Assembly: GCF_009362815.1 (NCBI RefSeq)
Contig: NZ_WHNX01000010.1
Coordinates: 54,627-118,626 of the forward strand
Direction of reading: 5' to 3'
From: Alkalibaculum sporogenes
Lineage (GTDB): Bacteria > Bacillota > Clostridia > Eubacteriales > Alkalibacteraceae
DNA: 64,000 nucleotides
Positions 50,514 to 57,414 of the stretch are shown here, in pieces. How positions within the stretch are numbered: the first letter of the stretch is position 1; the number at the start of each line of letters is the position of its first letter. The translations under genes and the position numbers were made by a program. The notes below the pieces were generated by a model. That model was not told where the DNA came from and did not search any database. It saw only the letters and a list, made by a program, of their open reading frames with translations.

Positions 50514-50531
50514 TTAATAGGAGGAGAAGAG

Positions 50532-51059
50532 ATGAATCAGGAATTATGGGAAAAATGTGTTGCCTTTCATGGCCATGAGTGCCCAGGTCTTGCCATTGGA
50601 TTTAAGGCGGCACTAGGGGCAATGGAGGAATTAAAACTAACTTTTTCACAAGATGAAGAAGTGGTTTGTATTACTGAAAACGATGCCTGTGGAGTAGATG
50701 CAGTTCAGGTGATCACAGGATGTACCATGGGAAAAGGTAATCTACTATACAAAGGAACTGGCAAAATGGCGTTTACTTTTTATGAGCGTAAAGGAAAGAA
50801 AAGTGTCCGGTTAATGCTCAATCAATTTCACAAAGATATGGATCGTGATCAGAGGCAAAAATCTTTACTGGAATCAAATTATCAAGATATATTTAAAGTG
50901 ACTTATCCTCTAATTGATGATCCACAAGAGGCAAGAATTTTTCAAACAATTATTTGTGAAAAATGCCAAGAAGGTGCTCCAGAACATAAGATTAGGTTAA
51001 CGGATGGACAAAAGTTATGTTTAAATTGCTATGAATCCTATACAAGAGGTTGGGAGTGA
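50532..51059 (+). CDS. FmdE-family protein with C-terminal zinc finger
   Basis: The 175-residue protein opens MNQELWEKCVAFHGHECPGLAIGFKAA, the FmdE signature with its Cys/His metal site, followed by TENDACGVDAVQVITGCTMGKGN. The C-terminal 40 residues contain CEKCQEG and LCLNCYES, a DksA/TraR-like zinc ribbon. The family is named after a formylmethanofuran dehydrogenase subunit, but in bacteria it is usually found beside metal-uptake transporters. The start at ATG 50532 has TAGGAGGAGA. It is followed by a FecBCD-type importer in the same direction. Confidence 0.92.
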   Translation: MNQELWEKCVAFHGHECPGLAIGFKAALGAMEELKLTFSQDEEVVCITENDACGVDAVQVITGCTMGKGNLLYKGTGKMAFTFYERKGKKSVRLMLNQFHKDMDRDQRQKSLLESNYQDIFKVTYPLIDDPQEARIFQTIICEKCQEGAPEHKIRLTDGQKLCLNCYESYTRGWE

Positions 51060-51159
51060 AGATTCCCGACTATCTACTATCTATTTCCTAAAAAAGTAGA
51101 TACAACAATTACTACTATTTGCTGGAAAGTATAAAAAGTTAACAAGGGAGAATAGAATA

Positions 51160-52239
51160 ATGAAAAAAATTACAATACTAATGTTGAGTTTGGTAATGAT
51201 TGTGACTTTTACTGCTTGTGGTACTGCAACTACATCAACTGGTGAAACTCCAGAAACTAAAGTAGTAACAGATAGCCTAGGACGAGAAGTTGAGGTTCCT
51301 GCAAAAATAGAAAGTATTGGATCATTAGGAGTTATGCGATTATTAACGTATATGGAAGCAAGTGATTTGGTAAAAGGCGCCACAGATATGGATAATGTTA
51401 GTGAATTAACACGACCTTATACATACGTACACCCAGAATATAAAGATTTAGCTGTTATTGGACAAGGGGGAGCAGGTGGAATTGTTCCTTTTGATGAGGA
51501 AATTATTAAGTTAGAACCTGATGTAATTTTTGTTGTTTCTGATTACGATGGATGTGATGAATTGTCGTCTAAAATAGGGATACCTGTTGTAGCCATCGCA
51601 AATCCTGGATTGTTTGATAGTATTATGAATGATTCAATTGAAATTATTGGTGAAGTATTAGGTAAAGAAGATCGAGCTACAGAGATTAATACATTTATGG
51701 ATGAGGCGCAAAAGGATTTAAAAGATCGCACAAAAGATATTGAAAGTAAACCAACGGTTTATAATGGAGGACTAAATTTCAGAGGAAAACATGGCTTTGA
51801 CGGTACTAGCGCAGAATACGGACCGTTTATGTCAATTAATGCCAATAATGTAGTAGATCAAACTGGTCAAAGTGGTGCATTTACCGTAGATTTAGAACAG
51901 GTGTTGGAATGGAATCCTGATATTATTTTCTTAAACCCGGAGAATATGGATCTTGTAAATGAACAGTATAAAAAGAATCCAGGCTTTTTTAATTCCTTAG
52001 ATGCAGTTAAAGAAGGTAGAGTGTACACCCAATTAGCTTATAATAATAACTACACCAATGTAGAGATTGCGTTGGCTGATGCTTATTACGCGGGAACGGT
52101 TATTTATCCAGAACAATTTAAAGATATTGATGCTGAAAAAAAAGCAGATGAGATTTTCAAATTTTTACTTGGAAAAGAAATATATTCAGATTTTGTATCA
52201 GCAGGACAAGGTTTTGGACAGCTGACTATTGGAAATTAA
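51160..52239 (+). CDS. FecB/BtuF-type substrate-binding lipoprotein
   Basis: The 359-residue protein has a lipoprotein signal (MLSLVMIVTFTACG) and a Thr-rich linker. Two type III periplasmic-binding lobes follow: TDSLGREVEVP, LEPDVIFVVSDYDG, LNPENMDLVNEQY, joined by a long helix. This fold binds siderophores, heme, cobalamin or molybdate/tungstate. The sequence alone does not decide. The upstream fmdE favours molybdate/tungstate; the cobalamin riboswitch and transcobalamin-like genes downstream favour corrinoids. Start at ATG 51160 behind AAGGGAG. Confidence 0.9.
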   Translation: MKKITILMLSLVMIVTFTACGTATTSTGETPETKVVTDSLGREVEVPAKIESIGSLGVMRLLTYMEASDLVKGATDMDNVSELTRPYTYVHPEYKDLAVIGQGGAGGIVPFDEEIIKLEPDVIFVVSDYDGCDELSSKIGIPVVAIANPGLFDSIMNDSIEIIGEVLGKEDRATEINTFMDEAQKDLKDRTKDIESKPTVYNGGLNFRGKHGFDGTSAEYGPFMSINANNVVDQTGQSGAFTVDLEQVLEWNPDIIFLNPENMDLVNEQYKKNPGFFNSLDAVKEGRVYTQLAYNNNYTNVEIALADAYYAGTVIYPEQFKDIDAEKKADEIFKFLLGKEIYSDFVSAGQGFGQLTIGN

Positions 52240-52243
52240 AAAA

Positions 52244-53326
52244 ATGAATAGTATAAAAAATACTGCTTGCAGAGAAGATTATAATCATTATGTTAAACGA
52301 AAAGTTTTGGTGATCATCATTTTAGCTATGATGACATTAGTAGTTGCTTTATACGCATTATGTTCTGGTTCAGCGGACATTCCTGTTATTGAAGTAGTAA
52401 AAGCCCTATTGGGATTAGGTACAGAAAAAAGCGTAATAGTAACAGTGGGTATTCGATTACCAAGAGTTATAATGGCAATCATATCTGGGATTGGTCTTGC
52501 CATGGCAGGATGTATCATGCAAAGTATACTTAAAAATCCCCTAGCATCAGCATCAACATTGGGGATATCACAAGGGGCGGCATTTGGTGCAGCTATTGCC
52601 ATTACATACTTAGGTGCGGGACAAATTATGAGCAATACCTCAGGTGCAGTGGCAATCTCTAATCCTTATCTAACGACTATTTGTGCATTTATTGGTGCAA
52701 TGATTGTAACCTTTGTGATACTAGGTTTATCAAAGTATCGCAATGTTACTCCTGAGACTATGATTTTAGCCGGAGTTGCTCTAAGTTCTCTATTTTCAGG
52801 AGCAACAGCATTATTACAGTATTTCTCTTCAGATGTACAGATGGCAGCTATTGTATTTTGGACATTTGGAGATTTAGGAAGAGTAAGTATGAAAGAAATT
52901 GGAGTAGTAACTTTTGTTACCGGTTTATCATTTATTTATTTTATTTTTAATCGTTGGAACTACAATGCATTAGAATCTGGAGAACATACTGCAACAGGAC
53001 TTGGAGTAAATGTACCTAAGGTGCGTTTGTTAGGAATGACTATTGCATCTGTAAGTGCAGCTACTATCGTGTCCTTTGTGGGAATTATTAATTTCATTGG
53101 TTTGATTGCTCCTCATATTATGCGCCGTTTTGTGGGGAATGATTACCGGTTTTTATTACCTTCTTCTGCTATAATGGGAGCTCTGTTATTGTTAGTCAGC
53201 GATACCTTTGCCAGAATGATTATATCGCCGGTTATACTACCTATTGGTGCTATTACATCGTTTTTAGGTGCTCCATTATTCTTGTATCTAATATTTAAAG
53301 GAGTTGGTCAAAATGCTAAAAATTGA
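52244..53326 (+). CDS. FecCD-family ABC importer permease
   Basis: The 360-residue membrane protein carries VGIRLPRVIMAIISGIGLAMAGCIMQ near residue 67 and NPLASASTLGISQGAAFGAA, then GLIAPHIMRRFVGNDYR near residue 288, the FecCD coupling loop. About ten helices. The start is placed at ATG 52244, 5 bp after the lipoprotein stop; an upstream TTG at 52229 lies within that gene. Permease of the type II importer encoded by this operon. Confidence 0.93.
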   Translation: MNSIKNTACREDYNHYVKRKVLVIIILAMMTLVVALYALCSGSADIPVIEVVKALLGLGTEKSVIVTVGIRLPRVIMAIISGIGLAMAGCIMQSILKNPLASASTLGISQGAAFGAAIAITYLGAGQIMSNTSGAVAISNPYLTTICAFIGAMIVTFVILGLSKYRNVTPETMILAGVALSSLFSGATALLQYFSSDVQMAAIVFWTFGDLGRVSMKEIGVVTFVTGLSFIYFIFNRWNYNALESGEHTATGLGVNVPKVRLLGMTIASVSAATIVSFVGIINFIGLIAPHIMRRFVGNDYRFLLPSSAIMGALLLLVSDTFARMIISPVILPIGAITSFLGAPLFLYLIFKGVGQNAKN

Positions 53327-54068
53327 CGCATTGCAATTTAGTTATCGATCAAACAAAAAGATTTTAGATAAAATTAAATTTGATGTTACAAAGGGAGAAT
53401 GTGTTGCGATTTTAGGGAATAATGGTGCAGGAAAAAGCACCATGTTAAAATGCCTAAATAAGATAATGTCACCTCAAAAAGGCACAGTATCTGTAAACGG
53501 AATCGATCTTCTCAAACTAAGTCGTCTAGAAATTGCTAAGAATACAGCTTATGTGGCTCAAAAAAATGAGGGAAATCAAATAACCGTGTACGATGCTATT
53601 TTGCTTGGTAGAAAACCATATATAAAAATTTCACCTACAAAACGAGATTATGAAATTGTGGAAGACATTATTGAAGGCTTAAATCTTGAAGAGTTATCAT
53701 TACGATATATTGATGAATTAAGTGGAGGAGAGTTGCAAAAAGTAATGATAGCAAGAGCCTTAGCTCAAGAACCAAAGGTATTATTATTAGATGAGCCTAC
53801 TAGTTGTTTAGATTTAAAAAATCAGTTAGAAGTTTTAAAGCTCATTCAAGAGATCACTAAAGAAAAACAAATTGCTGTGGTGATTGTAATTCACGATTTA
53901 AACTTAGCACTGAGATATTGTGATAGATTTTTGTTTTTAAAAGACAATTCTATCTATTGTTATGGAGGGATAGATGTAATGACACCTGAAAATATTGGAG
54001 CCGTTTACCAAGTACCCGTAGCCGTTGAGAGCTACCACAATCAACGAGTGGTGATTCCACTTACATAA
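53313..54068 (+). CDS. FecE/BtuD-type ABC importer ATPase
   Basis: The 251-residue protein has Walker A LGNNGAGKSTMLK near residue 35, signature LSGGELQKVMIARAL near residue 135, Walker B VLLLDEPTSCLD and the His switch VIVIHDLNLALRYCD. ATG 53313 follows AAAGGAG and overlaps the permease gene by 14 bp. It completes an fmdE-fecB-fecC-fecE unit. Confidence 0.94.
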   Translation: MLKIDALQFSYRSNKKILDKIKFDVTKGECVAILGNNGAGKSTMLKCLNKIMSPQKGTVSVNGIDLLKLSRLEIAKNTAYVAQKNEGNQITVYDAILLGRKPYIKISPTKRDYEIVEDIIEGLNLEELSLRYIDELSGGELQKVMIARALAQEPKVLLLDEPTSCLDLKNQLEVLKLIQEITKEKQIAVVIVIHDLNLALRYCDRFLFLKDNSIYCYGGIDVMTPENIGAVYQVPVAVESYHNQRVVIPLT

Positions 54069-54470
54069 ACAGGTAGCTTTCAAGTATATTAAGTTGTAAT
54101 TACTCTAATAGATAACCATATTGTTCTGTTAAGTGCATGATGAGACTATAGATTTAGATATTATTAAAATAATTTTTCAAGTCGTTATAGATGGAATTAA
54201 GCTTATAAATATTAATCCGGTTTTAGAAATTATAACTTTTACGAAGTTGTTAAAATAGTTTACAGTTAATGATGTGATAGAAGCTGCATGTCCAACCATT
54301 ATTTCAATCATATGTACCTACTTAACTAAGTAAGAGATTAATAAAAATTTTTTTGAATTATTTATAATATTTTACATTACAGAACAATAAATTGCTATTG
54401 TAAAATATAAGAAAATAGTGTAAAATAATTTATATAATACATATACATCAAATGCACTATATTAGTTAAA
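54069..54470. other. Intergenic region, no feature recognised
   Basis: About 400 bp of AT-rich sequence between the importer ATPase and the cobalamin riboswitch. It must contain the riboswitch promoter. I see no terminator with a clear T-run and no credible ORF. Confidence 0.5.
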
Positions 54471-54580
54471 TTGTAAAGGTTCTTTGATTAAGTTCAAAGA
54501 TAAAGGGAATTTGGTGAAAATCCAAAACGATCCGGTCACTGTAAGTGGACAAACTCCACAAGTCAGACACCACCTTGCAA
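54471..54580 (+). promoter_or_regulatory. Cobalamin riboswitch (AdoCbl-type aptamer), no B12 gene directly downstream
   Basis: TTGTAAAGGT (54471) can pair with ACCACCTTGCAA (54569) as P1. Between them lie the cobalamin aptamer landmarks in order: AAAGGGAA, then GGTGAAAATCC, then CGGTCACTGTAA, and AGTCAGACACC near the 3' end. The usual GCCACTGTAA and GAGTCAG boxes are thus present with small variations. Downstream come a ribosome binding site with a 13-codon ORF and a terminator rather than a cob/btu gene; the nearest gene of possible relevance is the DUF4430 protein 1.2 kb away. Confidence 0.88.
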
Positions 54581-54612
54581 AAAAACGCATCAGCCTTCCG
54601 AAGAAAGGAGAT

Positions 54613-54654
54613 ATGCCAATGACATACATATTATATATCACAACATATGGCTAA
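54613..54654 (+). CDS. 13-codon ORF after the riboswitch
   Basis: ATG 54613 follows AAAGGAG (54604-54610) and runs 13 codons (MPMTYILYITTYG) to a TAA. It is the only reading frame between the aptamer and the terminator. It could be a regulatory leader peptide or the stub of a lost riboswitch-controlled gene. Nothing supports function beyond the good ribosome binding site and position. Confidence 0.35.
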   Translation: MPMTYILYITTYG

Positions 54655-54661
54655 GTATATC

Positions 54662-54690
54662 CTCGATTTCTTTACGGAATCGAGTTTTTT
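54662..54690 (+). terminator. Terminator downstream of cobalamin riboswitch
   Basis: CTCGATTTC (54662-54670) pairs with GGAATCGAG (54676-54684) followed by six T. It may be the riboswitch expression platform or simply end the short transcript. Confidence 0.85.
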
Positions 54691-54692
54691 GC

Positions 54693-55018
54693 GTGATGAT
54701 AATGAGCCAAGCGAAAACTTGTTTTCGTAGGATTACTACCCTGAGGAAGTCAAATAGCTTGCTAATTTGACTGTATTAGGGAAGTAATCCGTAAATGAAA
54801 GCGCGCTTTCATTTGGCGAATGTCCGCGACCCAGGAATTGTGCATTTCAATTCCAGGGTGTAGAAACTATGAAAGAACGCCAACATGCGCCATCCCCTGA
54901 GGAAGTCAAATAGCTTGCTAATTTGACTGTATTAGGGAAGTAATCCGTAAATGAAAGCGAGCTTTCATTTGGCGAATGTCCACGACCCAGGAATTGTGCA
55001 TTTCAATTCCTGGGTGTA
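54693..55018 (+). repeat. Palindromic repeat family, copy A5 with 156-bp partial duplication
   Basis: It runs from AATGAGCCAAGCGAAAAC through a GATTACT...AGTAATC stem with loop TAGCTTGCTA (54765-54774), GAAAGCGCGCTTTC, and CATTTGGCGAATGTCCGCG, to a CCAGGAATTG hairpin ending at 54861. The part from CCCTGAGGAAG is repeated at 54895-55017 with few changes (GCGC to GCGAG, CCGCG to CCACG). It fills the space between the riboswitch terminator and the next small gene. Confidence 0.85.
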
Positions 55019-55212
55019 AAATATCGTCAACATGTACCATCCACGCGTAGGGTCGAACTGTGTTCGACAATAGACACTTAATTTCAATTGACTAAAAAAC
55101 GTATTTAACCTTATTCTTGTTTTCAAATTTGAACATCATTAAAACAAAAGTTAACCAAAATAATTTAAAATAGTAAATGCTATAACAAATAATTTATAGA
55201 AGGTGTAAGAAA

Positions 55213-55362
55213 ATGAAAAATCCAATAACAATAGCAGTTAGTATTCAGGAAAAGAATCTATTAGAACTTATACATAATATGAAATTTGGAGAAATAAAAG
55301 TTATGATCCAAGATTCCAACCCCATACGAGTAGAACAATTCGTCAAGTCAATTGAACTATGA
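55213..55362 (+). CDS. YezD-like small protein (DUF2292, 49 aa)
   Basis: ATG 55213 follows AGAAGGTGTAAG. The 49-residue product ends in NMKFGEIKVMIQDSNPIRVEQFVKS, the conserved core of DUF2292/YezD small proteins (usually L-x-FG-x-V-x-I-x-IQDG...VQIE). In other Firmicutes such genes accompany sulfur-assimilation loci. Here it stands alone between repeats. Confidence 0.75.
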   Translation: MKNPITIAVSIQEKNLLELIHNMKFGEIKVMIQDSNPIRVEQFVKSIEL

Positions 55363-55382
55363 TTAAATACAAGCAACTAGAG

Positions 55383-55421
55383 CTAAGACCTAAGACCTAA
55401 GACCTAAGACCTAAGACCTAA
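55383..55421. repeat. Tandem 7-bp repeat (CTAAGAC)n
   Basis: Five CTAAGAC units and a partial sixth lie directly after the yezD-like gene. It is a simple-sequence tract that may vary in length between strains. Confidence 0.9.
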
Positions 55422-55458
55422 TTTCCTCCTTGTCATACTGAGCGCAGTCGAAGGAACT

Positions 55459-55567
55459 ACGTATTTACTAACAACTAACAACTAAATAGCTGACCGGAAA
55501 ACCGGAGGCACTACCTTATAAAATCATCCCGACAGGGAAGGTCTTATACAGTAGTGCTCTTTTTATT
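55459..55567 (+). ncRNA. Structured leader L1 upstream of the DUF4430 gene
   Basis: CGTATTTACTAACAACTAA, then GCTGACCGGAAAACCGGAGGC, then a hairpin GCACTAC(55508)/GTAGTGC(55551) followed by TCTTTTT. The same arrangement with different hairpin arms recurs at 56729-56840 before the giant surface protein. It ends as a terminator-like structure, so it may be a cis-acting attenuator. No known riboswitch class was recognised. Confidence 0.6.
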
Positions 55568-55745
55568 CCCGAAAAGCTAGCAGTAAAACCCCTCCATTTT
55601 GGAAGGTTACTATATATACCAAAAAAGAAAGGAGATGATTCCATTGGGCATTTAAAAGAAAGAGAAAATATTACATAAGGCACAACTTGTATGAAGCAAA
55701 TCAACAAACACCCTGAATAGGGAAAAAAACTTAGGAGGCTTTATA

Positions 55746-56591
55746 ATGGTAAGAAGAAAAATTAGTAAGAAAATTTTAGCAAGTTTAGTAACCACCACAT
55801 TGATTATGGGCATGTTCGCTACCTCAGCTATGGCGGCAGGGGAAAGGCAATTTGATTTCATTTCACCTGACGACTATACCGTGGTCACAGATACTGGCGG
55901 TAGCAACTTTGCTATTACCGTACAAGGATACCAGTATTCATTGCCAGGTTACGACTCTTTGACCGCTGATGAAAAATTGCAAATGGAGTGGTCTATAGAT
56001 GAAGATACTGATGTCATTGACATTGTATCCGGCGGAACGGATTCCGATACAGCTACCTTTGAAGTTAAGGGAGAAGGTACGGCTACCATCAACATGACCT
56101 ATACCCAACCTGACACTACAACTACTTCTGTTACTACATATGTGGTAGTCGAAGGCACAACAGTTGTATCTCAAGTAGAAGATGTCAATGTCGAAATTGT
56201 TGGAGATACTTTCTCTGGTTTGAACGATACTTACGATGTACCATTATTTGATTTAAAAGATGTTTTTGATGGTACTTTTGAAGACGTTCTTAAAAACACA
56301 CCATCAGCTACCCATGCTGTATTATATGCATTAGAAATTGAAAATAGCACTGAAACCACAGCTACCCCTATCGGTAGTTTCGACTGGAATTGGGTAAGAG
56401 CGAATGTGACCATTGATCATGATGGCGGATATATCAGTAGAATAGAAGATGATGAAGATATAACCATAGGCTGGGATTTCTATGGATGGCAGTACAGGGT
56501 AAACACATTAGACCCAGGACGTGCAGCTTCTGTAACACCTTTAGAAGATGATGACAGCGTACTTTGGTTCTTTGACGTTTATTCTTGGTAG
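55746..56591 (+). CDS. Secreted protein with Ig-like and DUF4430 (transcobalamin-like) domains
   Basis: The 281-residue protein has a Sec signal peptide (KKILASLVTTTLIMGMFATS, cut after AMA near residue 32). An Ig-like region follows (residues 35-135: QMEWSIDEDTDVIDIVSGG, FEVKGEGTATINMTY). The C-terminal domain (about 160-281) contains GGYISRIEDDEDI and GWDFYGWQYRVN, ending in DDDSVLWFFDVYSW. That ending is the DUF4430 pattern, the fold of the C-terminal beta domain of transcobalamin and intrinsic factor. Ala/Asp-rich and acidic. No cell-wall anchor is seen, so it is probably soluble or bound to the giant protein downstream. Corrinoid binding is an inference from fold and from the riboswitch 1.2 kb upstream. 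Start behind TTAGGAGG. Confidence 0.82.
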   Translation: MVRRKISKKILASLVTTTLIMGMFATSAMAAGERQFDFISPDDYTVVTDTGGSNFAITVQGYQYSLPGYDSLTADEKLQMEWSIDEDTDVIDIVSGGTDSDTATFEVKGEGTATINMTYTQPDTTTTSVTTYVVVEGTTVVSQVEDVNVEIVGDTFSGLNDTYDVPLFDLKDVFDGTFEDVLKNTPSATHAVLYALEIENSTETTATPIGSFDWNWVRANVTIDHDGGYISRIEDDEDITIGWDFYGWQYRVNTLDPGRAASVTPLEDDDSVLWFFDVYSW

Positions 56592-56605
56592 TAGAAACTC
56601 ATAAG

Positions 56606-56643
56606 AAATCCCTTGAGGAATTTTCCTTAGGGGATTTTCTTTG
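56606..56643 (+). terminator. Terminator of the DUF4430 gene
   Basis: AAATCCC...AGGAA and TTCCT...GGGATTT form a two-part stem, followed by TCTTT. Confidence 0.8.
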
Positions 56644-56728
56644 TCTCTGCCTAAAAATATAAACCTTGAAATCCATATCATAATGGGATAAAATAATGAT
56701 GTCTTATTTTGTTATCTACGGAAATCTT

Positions 56729-56840
56729 CGTATTTGCTAACAACTAAGAACCAATATGCTGACTGGACAACCAGAGGCGCGAATCAATGTACCACACTAG
56801 TTAAAAAACTAAGAGTGGAGCATTGATTCGTGCCTCTTTT
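56729..56840 (+). ncRNA. Structured leader L2 upstream of the giant surface protein
   Basis: CGTATTTGCTAACAACTAA, GCTGACTGGACAACCAGAGGC, then an extended hairpin (arms about 56775-56789 and 56820-56835, with an inner TAGTT/AACTA stem) and CTCTTTT. It is homologous to L1 in its first 60 bp, and the C-to-T change in one side of the CCGG stem is matched by G-to-A on the other (CCGG to CTGG/CCAG), which preserves pairing. Confidence 0.6.
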
Positions 56841-57213
56841 CGTGTACCAACGAGCCAAGCGAAAGCGAAGTTTTCGCAGTATCCATATACCGAACCAACC
56901 AAATAGCTTGCTAATTTGGTTGGTTCGGTATATGGATACGAAATGGAAGCGCAGCTTACATTTGGTGAGTGGCGCGACTTTAGAAAGTCGCAAAGCGAAT
57001 TTCTGAAGTGGCAAAACTAGGTTGGTTCGGTATATGGATACGAAATGGAAGCGTAGCTTACATTTGGCGAGTGGTGCGACTTTAGAAAGTCGCAAAGCGA
57101 ATTTCTGAAGTGGCAAAACTAGGTTGGTTCGGTATATGGATACGAAATGAAAGCGCAGCTTACATTTGGCGAGTGGCCGCGTAAAGAGAAATCCGCGAAG
57201 CGTGTTTTCTCCT
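56841..57213 (+). repeat. Palindromic repeat family, copy A6: perfect 26-bp hairpin plus three 102-bp tandem units
   Basis: After CAACGAGCCAAGCGAAAGC, a 26-bp perfect stem (56879-56904 with 56914-56939) encloses loop AGCTTGCTA. From its right arm on, a 102-bp unit occurs three times, starting at 56918, 57020 and 57122. It comprises GGTTGGTTCGG, GGAAGCGCAGCTTACATTTGGCGAGTGG and a GCGACTTTAGAAAGTCGC hairpin. The last unit is cut short and joins a tail with AAATCCGCGAAGCGTGTTTTCTC. Confidence 0.9.
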
Positions 57214-57414
57214 AGTCACAAAAAATGGAGGACCATAAGATGAAAAAAAACATCGAAAAGTGGAAAGGATCATAACCTGCCGTATGAAACAAAAATACCA
57301 ACGAGATGGAATCTAGATAATGGATCTGAAAGAATAGGTAAAAGACAATCCTTTCCTTTCCAACTGTCCAACATTCCAACTTACCAACTTTCCAAAAAAG
57401 GGGGCAACCAAAAA

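Larger units (their letters stand above)
49850..50531. other. Intergenic region with small-transcript unit and tandem palindromic repeats
   Basis: From left to right: about 240 bp without features, a promoter-terminator pair (50093-50206), two 125-bp tandem repeats and a hairpin tail (50207-50513), and the fmdE ribosome binding site. No ORF of note on either strand. Confidence 0.6.

Noticed and set aside
50532..54068. Firm naming of the importer as molybdate (MolBCA) or cobalamin (BtuFCD)
   Set aside because: fmdE favours molybdate or tungstate and the downstream riboswitch favours corrinoids. The riboswitch lies after the operon and does not control it. Left as FecBCD-type.
56784..57116. 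Minus-strand ORF of 110 codons
   Set aside because: It is a translation of the 102-bp tandem repeats, with the same peptide (FALRLSKVAPL) appearing twice. No ribosome binding site or homology.
57240..57275. Short ORF (11 codons) behind GGAGGACC before the giant gene
   Set aside because: Too short and lysine-biased to support. It could be chance at a repeat boundary.
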